Positions 26,040 to 35,969 of a stretch of 64,000 bases of DNA are shown piece by piece. Position numbers and translations under genes: made by a program. Where the stretch lies: assembly GCF_003285005.1 (NCBI RefSeq), contig NZ_QMFA01000024.1:34120-98119 (forward strand). The letters are read 5' to 3'. The notes under the pieces were generated by a model, which saw only the letters and a list, made by a program, of their open reading frames with translations, was not told the DNA's origin and did not search any database. Origin of the DNA: Paenibacillus sp. YN15. Its GTDB lineage: Bacteria > Bacillota > Bacilli > Paenibacillales > NBRC-103111. The first letter of the stretch is position 1; each line of letters starts with the position of its first letter.

Positions 26040-28487
26040 CTACTTCCGCAGCTCCGCTCCAAAGCCCGCTTCCAGACCGGACAGCACCGCCGTGTAGGCG
26101 GCTGCGATTTCCTCTTCCGTCAGGGTGCGCGACCCATGGCGGAATACCATGGACAAGGCAATGCTCTTCTTGTCCCGGCCCAGCCGTTCGCCGGTGTAGA
26201 GGTCGAATACCTGCACCGATTCCAGCAGCTCGCCGCCGATCTCCCGGATTTTGGCCGTCAGTTCGCCTGCGGTTACACGGGCGTTCACTACCACGGCCAC
26301 ATCCCGGGCCACGGAGGGATACCGGGGAATCGGGGTGTAGACCACGGTGAAGTCGGCATATTGGGAAATGGTGTCCAGCTCCAGCTCGGCGATATACGTG
26401 TCGTCCAGGTCCCATTCCTTGGCCAATGCGGGGTGAAGCTGGCCCACTGTGCCCAGTACCTTTTCCCCGTCCGGGGTGGAGAGCGCCAGTTCCGCCGTAC
26501 GTCCCGGGTGATAGCCTGCCGGGGAAGCGGAGCGCCAGACAACGGCTTCCGCCAGCCCCAGGCCGGACAGCCAGCTTTCCAGGACGCCCTTCAGATCATA
26601 GAAGTCCGCCTTCTCCGGCTTGCCGGTCCAGGACATGGCCGTCCGGTTTCCGGTCCACAGCAGGGACAATAGCATTCGCTCCACCGGCTGGGCCTTCAGT
26701 TCCTTTTCGTCAGCCAGGAACACCTTGCCGATTTCAAAAACCGCCACATCATCCTGCTTCCGGTTGCGGTTATAAACCGCCGTATCCAAAAGATGCGGGA
26801 TCAGGCTGGTGCGCAGCACACTCCGCTCCTCGCTCATGGGCAGGGCCAAAGCTACAGGCACCGCATCCGCATACCTTCCGGAGAAGCGGGCGATTTTGTC
26901 CGGGTGGGTGAAGGTGTAGGTAATCGCCTCCTGCAGACCGGCGGCCGACAGCGCCTGGCGGGTGTAGCGGCGGATTTTTTGCCCCTTGTCCAGAGAGCCC
27001 GGTGTGGTGACGCCGGTAATGGGGGTGGCGGGAATATGGTCGTAGCCGTAAAGCCGGGCCACTTCCTCGATCAGGTCCACATCGCGGGTGATGTCTCCCC
27101 GCCGTTGCGGAACAGTTACCCGCAGCAGCTCTCCATCGGCGCTGTACGGGAAGCCCAGCCGGTCGAAGATGCTTTTCACTTCGTCCAGAGCCAGGGTCAT
27201 GCCCAGGTAGCCGTTGATTTTGGCAAGGGTAATGTCCACCACCGCAGGAGCGAACTCCTCGGTGCGGGCTTCTGCGGTTCCCTTGGCGCTGACGCCGCCG
27301 CCCAAAGCGCAGATCAGACTCGCAGCCCGGTCCAGTGCCGGGATCACATACTCGGGATTGACGCCTTTCTCGAAGCGGATGGAAGCTTCCGAACGGAGGC
27401 CCAGCTGCTTGGAGGTTTTGCGGACGGTGCTTCCGGCAAACTTGGCGGACTCCAGAATAATCCGGGTGGTTCCGGCATGAACCTCGGAATTGGCTCCGCC
27501 CATTACGCCGGCAATGCCCACAGCCGTTCCTTCGCCATCGGTGATCAGCAGCATGGATTCGGCAAGCTCCCGGTCCTGGTCGTCCAGGGTGGTCAGACGC
27601 TCGCCGGGACGGGCTAGGCGGACATCGATATGGCTGCCCGCAATCCGGTCCGCATCGAAGGCATGAAGCGGCTGCCCGTATTCCAGCATCACATAGTTGG
27701 TGATGTCCACGATATTGTTGATGGGACGGACGCCTGCCGCCATCAGGCGGTTTTGCAACCACAGGGGAGAGTCGCCTACCGTGACGCCTTCAATCAGGCG
27801 GGCCGAGTAGTGGAAGCATTCCTCGGTTGCGCTGATGGTGACCTTCAGAACATCCTCCGCAGGCGCAGCGGATTCCGTCAGCCCTTCCCGGGAATCCGGC
27901 AGCTTCACGGAACGTCCCAGGATGGCGCCGATCTCGTAAGCCGCTCCCAGCATGCTGAGGCAATCGGAACGGTTGGGCGTCAGATCCAGATCCAGCACCT
28001 TGTCCTCGATAGCCAGCACCTCCAGGATGTCGGCGCCGATGGGCGTTTCCTCCGGCAGCACCAGAATGCCCTCCTGGATTTCCTTGGGCAGCAGCTTGTC
28101 ATTCAAGCCCAGCTCCTTGGCGGAGCAAATCATGCCCATGGACTCCACGCCGCGCAGCTTGGCCCGCTTAATCTGGAAGTCTCCGGGGAGCTTCGCGCCG
28201 ACCACGGCTACCGGCACCTTTTGGCCCGCCGCTACATTTTTTGCCCCGCAGACGATCTGCAGGCGCTCTTCTCTGCCTACATCCACGGTACAGACGGACA
28301 GCTTATCCGCGTCCGGATGCTTCACCCGTTCCACCACATAGCCAACAACCACGCCGGTAACCCCCAAATTGCGGTTCTCCGCGCCGTCCACCTCGATGCC
28401 GCTTCTGGTCAGCTTCTCTGCCAGCTCCTCGGCTGTATATCCGCTCACGTCCACATATTGGGACAGCCATTGATACGATACTTTCAT
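26040..28487 (-). CDS. pheT: Phenylalanine-tRNA ligase beta subunit
   Basis: An 815-residue subunit of the (alpha-beta)2 enzyme that charges tRNA-Phe. It has the N-terminal tRNA-binding fold (VVGYVVERVKHPDADKLSVCTVDVG), the B3/B4 editing domain in the middle (EYGQPLHAFDADRI, IRFEKGVNPE), B5, and the C-terminal ferredoxin-like anticodon-binding domain (YPSVARDVAVVVNARVTAGEL). Length is normal. It follows pheS by 18 bp and ends at a strong terminator. Confidence 0.98.
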   Translation of the reverse strand: MKVSYQWLSQYVDVSGYTAEELAEKLTRSGIEVDGAENRNLGVTGVVVGYVVERVKHPDADKLSVCTVDVGREERLQIVCGAKNVAAGQKVPVAVVGAKLPGDFQIKRAKLRGVESMGMICSAKELGLNDKLLPKEIQEGILVLPEETPIGADILEVLAIEDKVLDLDLTPNRSDCLSMLGAAYEIGAILGRSVKLPDSREGLTESAAPAEDVLKVTISATEECFHYSARLIEGVTVGDSPLWLQNRLMAAGVRPINNIVDITNYVMLEYGQPLHAFDADRIAGSHIDVRLARPGERLTTLDDQDRELAESMLLITDGEGTAVGIAGVMGGANSEVHAGTTRIILESAKFAGSTVRKTSKQLGLRSEASIRFEKGVNPEYVIPALDRAASLICALGGGVSAKGTAEARTEEFAPAVVDITLAKINGYLGMTLALDEVKSIFDRLGFPYSADGELLRVTVPQRRGDITRDVDLIEEVARLYGYDHIPATPITGVTTPGSLDKGQKIRRYTRQALSAAGLQEAITYTFTHPDKIARFSGRYADAVPVALALPMSEERSVLRTSLIPHLLDTAVYNRNRKQDDVAVFEIGKVFLADEKELKAQPVERMLLSLLWTGNRTAMSWTGKPEKADFYDLKGVLESWLSGLGLAEAVVWRSASPAGYHPGRTAELALSTPDGEKVLGTVGQLHPALAKEWDLDDTYIAELELDTISQYADFTVVYTPIPRYPSVARDVAVVVNARVTAGELTAKIREIGGELLESVQVFDLYTGERLGRDKKSIALSMVFRHGSRTLTEEEIAAAYTAVLSGLEAGFGAELRK

Positions 28488-28505
28488 TCTGCTCGCTCCC
28501 TTCTC

Positions 28506-29540
28506 CTAAATCCGACCGAACTGGCGCAGGAAGCGCAGATCGTTGGTATACAAATGACGGATGTCGTCCACGCCGTATTTCAGCAGGGCAATCCGGTCCG
28601 GCCCCATGCCGAAGGCAAAACCGCTGTACACGGACGGGTCATAACCGCCCATTTCCAGCACCCGGGGATGCACCATGCCCGCTCCCAGAATCTCGATCCA
28701 TCCGGATTGCTTGCACATCCGGCATCCCGCGCCGCCGCATTGGTAGCAGCTGATATCCACTTCCACGCTGGGTTCGGTGAACGGGAAGAAGCTGGGGCGC
28801 AGACGGACATTGACGTCGGGCCCGAACATCTCCCGGGCGAACTGGAGCAGCGTCCCTTTGAGATCGCTCATGCGGATGCCTTTGTCCACCACCAGGCCTT
28901 CAATCTGGGTGAACTGGTGGGAGTGGGTGGCGTCATCCTCGTCCCGGCGGTAAACCTTGCCCGGACAAATAACCTTAAGCGGCACCTCGCCCTTCATTCT
29001 CTCCATGGTGCGTACCTGGACCGGGGAAGTATGGGTGCGCAGCAAAATGTCCTCGGTAATATAGAAGGAATCCTGCATGTCCCGGGCCGGATGGTTCTTG
29101 GGCAGGTTCAGCGCCTCGAAGTTGTAATAGTCCTGCTCCACCTCCGGACCCTCCGCCACCTTGTAGCCCATACCCAGGAAAATATCCTCGATATCCTGGA
29201 TCACCTTGCTGATGGGATGGATGGTTCCCTCCGGAGATTTACGCCCCGGCAAGGTAACGTCGATGGTTTCTCCGGCCAAACGGCTGTCGGTGGCTTGCTG
29301 CTCCAGCGTCTCCGTTTTGCGGGCCAAAATCCCCTCGATGGCGCTTCTTACCTCATTGGCCACCTGCCCGATCACCGGGCGCTCTTCGGCGCTCAAGGCG
29401 CCCATTCCCCGCAGAATTTCGGTCAGCGGTCCTTTTTTGCCGAGATACTTGATTCTCAGCTCATTCAGCGCCTGCAGTCCGCCTGCGCTCTCCAGCTCTT
29501 CCAGCGCGGCTTTCTTCAAAGCCTCCAATCTTTCCTTCAC
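28506..29540 (-). CDS. pheS: Phenylalanine-tRNA ligase alpha subunit
   Basis: A 344-residue catalytic subunit. The N-terminal helical arm ([18 protein letters not shown]) leads into the class II synthetase core with [35 protein letters not shown] and the motif 3 region [17 protein letters not shown]. The GTG at 29540 is chosen because GGAGGG lies six bases upstream and the protein then has normal length; the frame stays open further only because it runs into the leader. A T-box leader upstream controls it together with pheT. Confidence 0.97.
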   Translation of the reverse strand: MKERLEALKKAALEELESAGGLQALNELRIKYLGKKGPLTEILRGMGALSAEERPVIGQVANEVRSAIEGILARKTETLEQQATDSRLAGETIDVTLPGRKSPEGTIHPISKVIQDIEDIFLGMGYKVAEGPEVEQDYYNFEALNLPKNHPARDMQDSFYITEDILLRTHTSPVQVRTMERMKGEVPLKVICPGKVYRRDEDDATHSHQFTQIEGLVVDKGIRMSDLKGTLLQFAREMFGPDVNVRLRPSFFPFTEPSVEVDISCYQCGGAGCRMCKQSGWIEILGAGMVHPRVLEMGGYDPSVYSGFAFGMGPDRIALLKYGVDDIRHLYTNDLRFLRQFGRI

Positions 29541-29619
29541 GCGAATCCCTCCATCAATCTGGTTCTTTGCCCCCAAGCGGATTAATCCCGGACAGCTTTT
29601 CACAACATTTGGAAAAATA

Positions 29620-29950
29620 CAAAAAGGCCCCTCATCCCGTTGCAAGGGACGAAGCAGCCGTGGTACCACCCTTATTAGACGCGCACGCAACGACGGCATA
29701 GGCATAGCAGCCGGGCGTTGATGCTCCTCCCCGCAGCAAACGGTGGAGCAGTCGCGTCTCACTCTTATTCGATGTATCGGATCGAGTCCGGTCCGCTCTA
29801 CTGGAAACGGGAGGTTAGCCCGTTGGTTCAAGGGACTGCTCGGGAGCGAACTTCGGCGGTTCCGTCACGCGGGGGCGCTCTCAATCTCCGGCGCTCCCTC
29901 CCTGTCCGGCGGCAAATCGCTTACTCTTCTCCGTCAACGCATTCATGGGA
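29620..29950 (-). promoter_or_regulatory. T-box leader of pheST
   Basis: On the minus strand the leader has the conserved T-box AGGGTGGTACCACGG at about 29658-29672. A GC-rich terminator stem ending in GGCCTTTTTG follows at about 29621-29650. The Stem I region lies near 29925-29950 (GCGTTGACGGAGAAGAGTAA). It senses uncharged tRNA, expected to be tRNA-Phe, and lets transcription continue into pheS. The specifier codon was not assigned by hand. Confidence 0.93.
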
Positions 29951-30034
29951 TATGAATTTACCGTCTATTATATGCAATGTGCGGCAGCGATGCAAGCCCG
30001 GAGTTTTTCCGGTCGGGGACGAGGACGGCGCGAT

Positions 30035-30230
30035 TGGTGAACTGCGGATGGCGGGATTGGTGAACTGCGGAATGATAGCGGACTGCAAATGTTGCTTATT
30101 TTAGAAAACGGCCTCTTTTGAGCCAAATAACGACATAAAATGTTGCTTATGCTCCGGGAAAAGCCGGGTTTCAGAGCAAAATGAAGCTCATAGCAGACAA
30201 TTTATGTCGCTATTCCCCACCAATCAGGCA
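30035..30230. repeat. Intergenic repeat array with 51-bp spacing
   Basis: Between the T-box leader and the MFS gene, ATTGGTGAACTGCGG occurs at about 30035 and again 21 bp later. AAATGTTGCTTAT occurs at 30087 and 30138, 51 bp apart. Palindromic cores such as ACATAAAATGT and GACAATTTATGTC follow. No gene is supported in the gap. Confidence 0.65.
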
Positions 30231-30318
30231 CTTCCATGCAAATAACAGACATTGCTTGCCGCTTACATTACACCCATTCCCCAGAGCAAAAAAATCCATG
30301 CTTTTTGGTTGGGATGTC

Positions 30319-30381
30319 CATGTAAAGAAGAGTGAAACCCCAGTAAGCTGTTAGTAAAGCGTTTCACAATTTCTTTACATG
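30319..30381. promoter_or_regulatory. Large inverted repeat upstream of MFS gene
   Basis: CATGTAAAGAA at 30319 pairs with TTCTTTACATG at 30371, and inside them GTGAAAC pairs with GTTTCAC, leaving a loop of about 22 bases. No T-run follows, so it is not a simple terminator. It ends 35 bp before the start codon and may be an operator or an mRNA structure controlling the transporter. Confidence 0.6.
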
Positions 30382-30416
30382 CGGAAAAGTACGGGCAGGA
30401 AAGGACAAATTCCATC

Positions 30417-31604
30417 ATGAAAATTTCAACACGCATTTACCTGGATGCCGCCCTTCAGAATGTGAAAAGCGTAGCATTCTTCACCTTTTTGCCCGTTTTG
30501 ATAGCCCGGTTGGGCGCTACGGATTTTCAGATTGCGCTCTCCAATTCCCTTCCTCCGCTGTTCTGCGCCTTGTCTCTGGCTTTTTTGACCCGGCAGCTGC
30601 CGGTGACCCGGGGCGTCTATCTGACCAGCGGCTATGTGCGGCAATTTGCCTTCCTGAGCATGGCGGTTTCCGTGCTGCTGCCCCATCCCATTCCGGTGCT
30701 GCTCTTCTTCTGGGGGCTCAACGCCGTCTCCGTCATGATTACCGGCGCCCAGCAGCCTGCCATTCTCCGCCGCGTGGTGCCCCAAGAGGACTTCCCCAAG
30801 CTGTTCAGCAACAATAAGCTGATCGGGATTGTCATTCTGGTGGTGGGCAGCTACGGCATCGGTTATGCCCTGGACGCCACTCAGCAGTTTTTTCCGAAGA
30901 ATTACGCCATCTCCATGCTGGTGGGCTGCCTGGCCACCTTTACCGGCATGAATCTGATTGCCACCCTGGCCCCCCATGAGAAAAAGCCCATCCGGCTGCA
31001 CATGGTCCGGCCTTTCCAGGAGTGCAACCGCAAGCTGTGGTGGATGGCCATGAACAACATCGGCATCGCCATGGTGGCCCCTCTGTTTACCATTTACCAC
31101 GTCAAAAAACTGGGCCTGTCCAATACGGACATTGCCTTTTTCGTAATCGCATCAGGCATTCTCTCCGCCATTCTGATGCCGGTGACCCGGCGGGCCATCG
31201 AACGCTTCGGCGCCATGCGGGTTTACGCCACCGCCCTGATGGGCATGGCGCTGGTGATCCTGCCCTACGGCAAGGTCAGCCATTACGCCGCGCTGGTAGT
31301 GCTGCAGGCGATCCTGGGCGGATGCGCCGCGGTGACGGAGGTTTCCACCAACTCGGTAATGATGGAGGAAGCGCAAACCCACAAAAAAGAGATGGACTTC
31401 TTCTCCGATTTCCAATTGCTGATGAATGGGGGCAATGCCGTGGGCGGACTGCTGTCCGGCGTCCTCCTGCTGGTTCTTCCCATATGGGGCTGCTTCCTGG
31501 CCATTGCGCTGGTCCGTCTGGCCGTTCTGCTCCTGCTTAAGCCTTCGCCGGAACAGGAAAGCCGTTTGAAGAAAGGCAAACGGATGGTTTCTCAAGGAGT
31601 GTAG
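30417..31604 (+). CDS. MFS transporter
   Basis: A 395-residue membrane protein with about eleven or twelve hydrophobic helices and no long loops. It starts MKISTRIYLDAALQNVKSVAFFTFLPVLIARLGATDFQIALSNSLPP over residues 1-47, a pattern seen in a Paenibacillus MFS group of unknown substrate. AAAGGA precedes the ATG. The stop codon abuts the stop of the convergent YhcG pseudogene. No substrate can be assigned. Confidence 0.85.
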   Translation: MKISTRIYLDAALQNVKSVAFFTFLPVLIARLGATDFQIALSNSLPPLFCALSLAFLTRQLPVTRGVYLTSGYVRQFAFLSMAVSVLLPHPIPVLLFFWGLNAVSVMITGAQQPAILRRVVPQEDFPKLFSNNKLIGIVILVVGSYGIGYALDATQQFFPKNYAISMLVGCLATFTGMNLIATLAPHEKKPIRLHMVRPFQECNRKLWWMAMNNIGIAMVAPLFTIYHVKKLGLSNTDIAFFVIASGILSAILMPVTRRAIERFGAMRVYATALMGMALVILPYGKVSHYAALVVLQAILGGCAAVTEVSTNSVMMEEAQTHKKEMDFFSDFQLLMNGGNAVGGLLSGVLLLVLPIWGCFLAIALVRLAVLLLLKPSPEQESRLKKGKRMVSQGV

Positions 31605-32503
31605 TTATTCGTCGTCTTCGCCGACAGAGTTTTCGGCAAGCTCCGTCAACTCACGCAATTTGCTTTCGAGTATGTGTTTATCGGGCAAATGCAGTTTATA
31701 ATCTGCAATCAAGGCAGGAGACAGACTGCGGCTCAAGGCGTATTCAACCACTGCCGCATCCTTTTTTGTGCAGAGGACAAGCCCTACGCTTGGATTTTCG
31801 TCTGCCTTCTTAACATCACGGTCAAGAGCCTCTAAATAGAATTCAAGCTGACCAAGGTGTTCCGGCTTAAATCTGCCGATTTTCAATTCTTTCGCCACAA
31901 GGCAGTGAAGTTCGCGATGATAAAACAGCAAATCTATGTTAAAGTCGGTAGTACCGACCTGAACGCGATATTCTTCACCTACGAAGGCAAAGTCTTTACC
32001 GAATTCCAAGATAAAGTTTTTCAAATTACCGACAATGGCTTTTCGCAAATCCATTTCTTTATGATTTTCCGGCAAGTCCAGAAATTCGAGCACATAGCTG
32101 TCCCGCAGGGCGGTCAAACCCTCATTACGTTCAGTTATCAGCTTGTTGGTGATATCCGACAGCATCGTGCGTTCAAACAAGGCGCTGTCTATTTGACGCT
32201 CCAGTTCCCTCTTTGAATACTTGTTTTTCGCCGAGAGAGTAAGATAAAATTCTCGCTCCTCATCAGTTTTTGCCGCCATCATTATCAGAACATTGTTTGT
32301 CCAACTAATTTCTCTCACCAGTGGCGAGAGTTTTTCTTTGCCGCAATACGTTTCATAAAATTGCTTCATTCGCCAAATGTTTTGGGGTGAAAAGCCCTTT
32401 ATGCCGACATAACGGCCCGGAACGCGCTCTCGCGGGCATTGTCAATGATGGAAACAACCTCGTCGAAAGCGTTTGCGCTATTCGGGATTAAGCTGTCGCC
32501 CAT
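31605..32503 (-). pseudogene. YhcG/DUF1016-type PDDEXK nuclease, decayed
   Basis: The 3' part (from 32369 down) encodes 254 residues with the C-terminal PDDEXK nuclease domain, including FNIDLLFYHRELHCLVAKELKIG, where the usual catalytic E-x-K is recognisable. The 5' part (32503-32399) encodes NAFDEVVSIIDNARESAFRAV, the normal YhcG start, then runs into a stop. Between them, KGFSPQNIWRMKQFYETY resumes in another frame. About 40 residues present in intact relatives between RAV and IKGFSP are missing, so an internal deletion with a frame change inactivated the gene. The start is set by GGAGG before the ATG at 32503. Confidence 0.8.
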
Positions 32504-32821
32504 AAGTGTTCCTCCATTTCCGCCGATGTTGCCGGCAGTTTTCAAATTCCTCACAACACGGTGCGAGTTCATGCACTTGCTTCCTCCCGCGAGCCTTTTA
32601 TCAGTATTGGGCATATACCCATTTTATTTCCACTCTTCCTTGAATGCTTATGGTTTATATGATATCACAAAAATCCGCACCAAGAATGGTACCTATCTTT
32701 ATCAAGACTTCTCCGATTTCCATCCCACCCAGATAAATTGGTTATAAAAAATTTTCCTCTTCCCACTTTCTGCGAATCCCCGTATAATAAGGGAACGAAT
32801 GTTTGGGAAAGGACTTTTTGC

Positions 32822-34123
32822 ATGAAATTCACAGCTAACATGAACCGTCTTTGGAAAACCTATGACGCCGCCATCTGGATTCGCGCCATCGGAACGGCAC
32901 TGACCTCCGTCACCAATTTTATGATGCGGCCATTTCTGGTGCTGTACCTCTACGGCCAGCTGGAGGGCAACGTTTTCCTGTCCATGCTGGTGGTCTCTCT
33001 GTCCCCCTTTGTGGGGATGCTGGTCGGCCTGTTTGCCGGCAAGCTCAGCGACAGAGTAGGCCGGAAGCCGGTTATGCTGGCTTCGCTCGTCATCCAATGC
33101 GGGTCCATGCTCGCCTTTATGACGGCAACCAGCGTCTGGCACTATGCCTTGATTTCCATCTTCAGCGGCATGGGCCATGCCTTGTTCTATCCGGCCGCCA
33201 ATGCCCAGGTCAGCGATGTGGTGCCCGAGGATAAACGGCCCGAGGTATTCGCCCTGTTCCATACCGCCTTGAACCTGGGGGCTGCCGCAGGACCGCTGCT
33301 GGGGCTCTTGCTTTTCAACTGGAATATGCACATGGTGTTCTTCGCCTGTGCAGTCACCACCGGGATTTACGCCCTCCTGGTCTGGTGGAAGGTGCCGGAA
33401 ACGCTGCAGGCCAAACCGCAAACCTCCGCGGCTGCAGAAGACGCTGCTGCCAGGCCGGCGTCCGGAAAGCCCACTCCCTTCAGCTTTCCCGGCTGGTTGA
33501 GAAGGCATAAGCTGCTGGTGTCCATTACCCTCTCCTCCATGCCGGTAACGCTTCTGTACGCGCTGGTGGAATCCGCCTTCCCGCTTCATTTGCAGTCGCG
33601 GTTTACCAATTACCAGACCATCTTCGCTTCTCTGATGACCTTCAACGGCCTGATGGTTATTCTGCTGCAGATCTGGATCGCCCGCAAAACGGCCAATATG
33701 CCCCTTCACCGGGTGATGGGAGCGGCATACACCATGTTCGCCTTAGTGGCCCTGGGATACGGCTTTGCCCCATGGGTGGTGCTGCTGTTCGCCGTGGAGT
33801 TCGTGTTTACCATTGGGGAAATGATGAACGGCCCCCACTCCCAAAAGCTGGTGTCGGTGATCGCGCCTGCCGAGGAGCGCGGCTTCTACTTCAGCTTCTA
33901 CAGCATGAACTGGCAGGTGTCCCGCTTCCTGGGCCCTCTGCTTGGCGGCCTGGTGCTCAGCAAGCTGAACGGGGAGTGGCTGTTCGGGCTCCTGGGCGTG
34001 CTGATAGTTGCCGGTGGCATATCGATGTTTTTTGTGTGCAAAGCGTATTACTACCGCACCGTTTCGGCTTCGTCAAGGGGAACCTCCTCCGGCGAGCCGG
34101 TTGCGGCGGAGGTGTCAGCCTGA
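32822..34123 (+). CDS. MFS drug-efflux-type transporter
   Basis: A 433-residue protein with twelve predicted membrane helices and a long Ala/Pro-rich central loop (about residues 190-225). GLFAGKLSDRVGRKPVMLAS near residue 70 is the canonical MFS motif A. ALNLGAAAGPLLG resembles the antiporter motif C of drug exporters. AAAGGA precedes the ATG at 32822, and a TATAAT box lies at 32783. The 318-bp stretch before it holds only the start of the YhcG pseudogene and this promoter. Substrate unknown. Confidence 0.88.
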   Translation: MKFTANMNRLWKTYDAAIWIRAIGTALTSVTNFMMRPFLVLYLYGQLEGNVFLSMLVVSLSPFVGMLVGLFAGKLSDRVGRKPVMLASLVIQCGSMLAFMTATSVWHYALISIFSGMGHALFYPAANAQVSDVVPEDKRPEVFALFHTALNLGAAAGPLLGLLLFNWNMHMVFFACAVTTGIYALLVWWKVPETLQAKPQTSAAAEDAAARPASGKPTPFSFPGWLRRHKLLVSITLSSMPVTLLYALVESAFPLHLQSRFTNYQTIFASLMTFNGLMVILLQIWIARKTANMPLHRVMGAAYTMFALVALGYGFAPWVVLLFAVEFVFTIGEMMNGPHSQKLVSVIAPAEERGFYFSFYSMNWQVSRFLGPLLGGLVLSKLNGEWLFGLLGVLIVAGGISMFFVCKAYYYRTVSASSRGTSSGEPVAAEVSA

Positions 34124-34159
34124 GGCAGGCGCAGCCCGCTGCTCTGCCAAGGCAAGGAA

Positions 34160-34200
34160 AAGGACCGTCGGGGCCTAAACCCTGACGATCCTTTTTTGTT
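34160..34200 (+). terminator. Terminator after MFS gene
   Basis: GGACCGTCGGGG and CCCTGACGATCC pair with minor bulges and are followed by TTTTTT. The remaining gap up to 34430 holds no recognisable gene. Confidence 0.8.
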
Positions 34201-34433
34201 TGCTGTGGCAGGTGGGCAGGCGATCCCACGTGCGTCGAGATGGCGGTTTACTCGATGGATCACTGCATCCCCCCCCCGCCCCTGCACGCGAAAATGGCCT
34301 GCCCTCGCACCTACTCTACTGCCTGCCCTCGGAGGAGCCTAGCGGACCCCGTATATACTTTCTGAGACTTTGAGAAAGGTTCCCCTTCCTCAAGATTTTT
34401 CGGCATGGCCGAAACTCATAAATTCTTTGCATA

Positions 34434-34460
34434 TTAAAAAACCGCCTTGCGGGCGGTTAT
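34434..34460 (-). terminator. Terminator after nifV
   Basis: AACCGCC and GGCGGTT form a 7-bp stem with a five-base loop, followed on the minus strand by TTTTTT. A second GC-rich hairpin without T-run lies at 34495-34524, just after the nifV stop. Confidence 0.85.
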
Positions 34461-34526
34461 TAATTTGCCGTATCGGCGCGCGTTTCGATTCCAAGCCGTC
34501 CGTTCCCCTCTTCGGGAGGACGGCTT

Positions 34527-35684
34527 CTACTCCTCGTCCTCCAGCGCAGGCACTGTCCGGGTGCTGCGCACGCCTTCCAGCAGCTTCATCAGCTCCTCCG
34601 GCTCGATCAGCCGCTTGTTCCGGTCCGCCTCCAGCCGCACCTCGCGCATCAGCTCACCACTCAGCTCCCGTTCCGGGCGGATGCCCTTCTGGCGCAGAAT
34701 ATGGGCCACCGTCTTCCAGCCGGAATGCTTGCCCAGCACAAAGCGGTGCTCCGCTCCAACCTCTACCGGATCAAAGCTTTGGTAGGTCTCCCGGTTCTTC
34801 AGCATGCCGTCCACATGGATGCCCGACTCGTGGGTAAACACCATCGGCCCGACAATAGGCTTCGCCAACGGCAGCGGCCGTCCCGCCGCGGCGCTGACCA
34901 GCTCCGCCAGCTCCTTGAAATGTATGGTGTCCAGTCCCGTGCGGCCGCCGTACAAATGCTTCCAAGCCAAGGCAACCTCCTCCATGGAAGCATTGCCTGC
35001 CCGTTCGCCGATGCCTGTAACGGTGGTGCTGGCCCACAGGGCTCCCGCCTCCAAAGCCGCCAGGGTATTGGCTGTCGCCATGCCGAAGTCATTGTGGCAA
35101 TGAACCTCCAGCTCCACATCCTCGGGGCATTCCCCCAGAATGGACCGGATCTTCTCCCGCATCGTCACCGGCTGGAGCATCGACACCGTATCGGCATAGC
35201 GGAACCGCCGGATGCCGTCGCTGTACAGAATCAGCACCAGCTCCGCCAAAAAAGGGGTATACGCCCGGGAAGCATCCTCAAATCCCACCGAAATCCCCAG
35301 ATTGAACTGCTGCGCATAACCCACCGCCCTGCGGATCATGGTCACAATCTCCTGGCGGTTCATATGCAGCTTGGCTTTAATTTGCAAATCGGAGGTGGGA
35401 ATGGTCAGATGCACCCAGCTTACACCGGTCTGAAGGGAGGCGTCGATGTCCTCCTTTAAGGCCCGGTTCCAAGCGGACAGCTGGATGGGCAAACCCATGT
35501 CGACAATGGAGCGGATCACTGCACGCTCCTCCTCACCCATGGCCGGAATGCCGATCTCCGCCTGCTCCACTCCGGCTTTGGCCAGCTGGCGCACAATTTC
35601 CCGTTTCTCCTCCGGCGAGAACACTACACCCGCCGCCTGCTCTCCGTCCCGCAATGTGGTATCGCAAAATTTAATGGGCTTCAT
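34527..35684 (-). CDS. nifV: Homocitrate synthase NifV
   Basis: A 385-residue enzyme of the DRE-TIM metallolyase family that condenses acetyl-CoA and 2-oxoglutarate to homocitrate, the organic ligand of the nitrogenase cofactors. FCDTTLRDGEQAAGV near residue 6 is the family signature and EVHCHNDFGMA near residue 195 has the metal-binding histidines. GERAGNASMEEVALA and TGLDTIHFKEL are typical of NifV rather than isopropylmalate synthase. It has its own promoter and two GlnR-type boxes, and is separated from the anf operon by a terminator. It is the only nifV here, so it presumably serves both nitrogenases. Confidence 0.95.
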   Translation of the reverse strand: MKPIKFCDTTLRDGEQAAGVVFSPEEKREIVRQLAKAGVEQAEIGIPAMGEEERAVIRSIVDMGLPIQLSAWNRALKEDIDASLQTGVSWVHLTIPTSDLQIKAKLHMNRQEIVTMIRRAVGYAQQFNLGISVGFEDASRAYTPFLAELVLILYSDGIRRFRYADTVSMLQPVTMREKIRSILGECPEDVELEVHCHNDFGMATANTLAALEAGALWASTTVTGIGERAGNASMEEVALAWKHLYGGRTGLDTIHFKELAELVSAAAGRPLPLAKPIVGPMVFTHESGIHVDGMLKNRETYQSFDPVEVGAEHRFVLGKHSGWKTVAHILRQKGIRPERELSGELMREVRLEADRNKRLIEPEELMKLLEGVRSTRTVPALEDEE

Positions 35685-35701
35685 GAGTGATCTCTCCTTT
35701 A

Positions 35702-35718
35702 TGTTATATTATCTAACA
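35702..35718. promoter_or_regulatory. GlnR-type box, downstream site of nifV
   Basis: TGTTATATTATCTAACA matches TGTNAN7TNACA exactly. It lies 30 bp downstream of the predicted -10 element and 17 bp before the nifV start, a position expected to repress. Confidence 0.8.
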
Positions 35719-35748
35719 TATATAATGTGATTTCAATATTATTTATCC

Positions 35749-35778
35749 ATGATACGCAAATTTTTTTGTTTTCGTCAA
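35749..35778 (-). promoter_or_regulatory. Predicted nifV promoter
   Basis: On the minus strand TTGACG (35778-35773) and TATCAT (35754-35749) are separated by 18 bp and lie between two GlnR-type boxes. Confidence 0.65.
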
Positions 35779-35827
35779 TCAGGAAATGGGGAAATAACCC
35801 TGTTTTCACATATTTTTCACTCATTTG

Positions 35828-35844
35828 TGTTAATTTATTTAACA
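35828..35844. promoter_or_regulatory. GlnR-type box, upstream site of nifV
   Basis: TGTTAATTTATTTAACA matches TGTNAN7TNACA exactly. Its near edge is 49 bp upstream of the -35 element, an activating position by analogy with nifB. Confidence 0.8.
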
Positions 35845-35904
35845 TTACGTTCCAAGCCAACGGCGGCACAGGTGACTATTTCAACCGAAAAAGGTGTCTT
35901 TATG

Positions 35905-35929
35905 TAAAAAAGCCGTCCAAAGGACGGCA
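35905..35929 (-). terminator. Terminator of the anf operon
   Basis: GCCGTCC and GGACGGC form a perfect stem with a three-base loop followed by TTTTTT on the minus strand, 40 bp after the last anf-operon gene. Confidence 0.92.
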
Positions 35930-35969
35930 TAGAGAGGGGCATATTGATGGGTTCCGCTTAAGTTCTCAC

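Noticed and set aside
25921..26415. 164-codon minus-strand ORF overlapping the pheT end
   Set aside because: It reads pheT in another frame and runs through the pheST terminator.
27630..29585. 651-codon plus-strand frame opposite pheST
   Set aside because: Antisense shadow of pheT and pheS, no recognisable domain.
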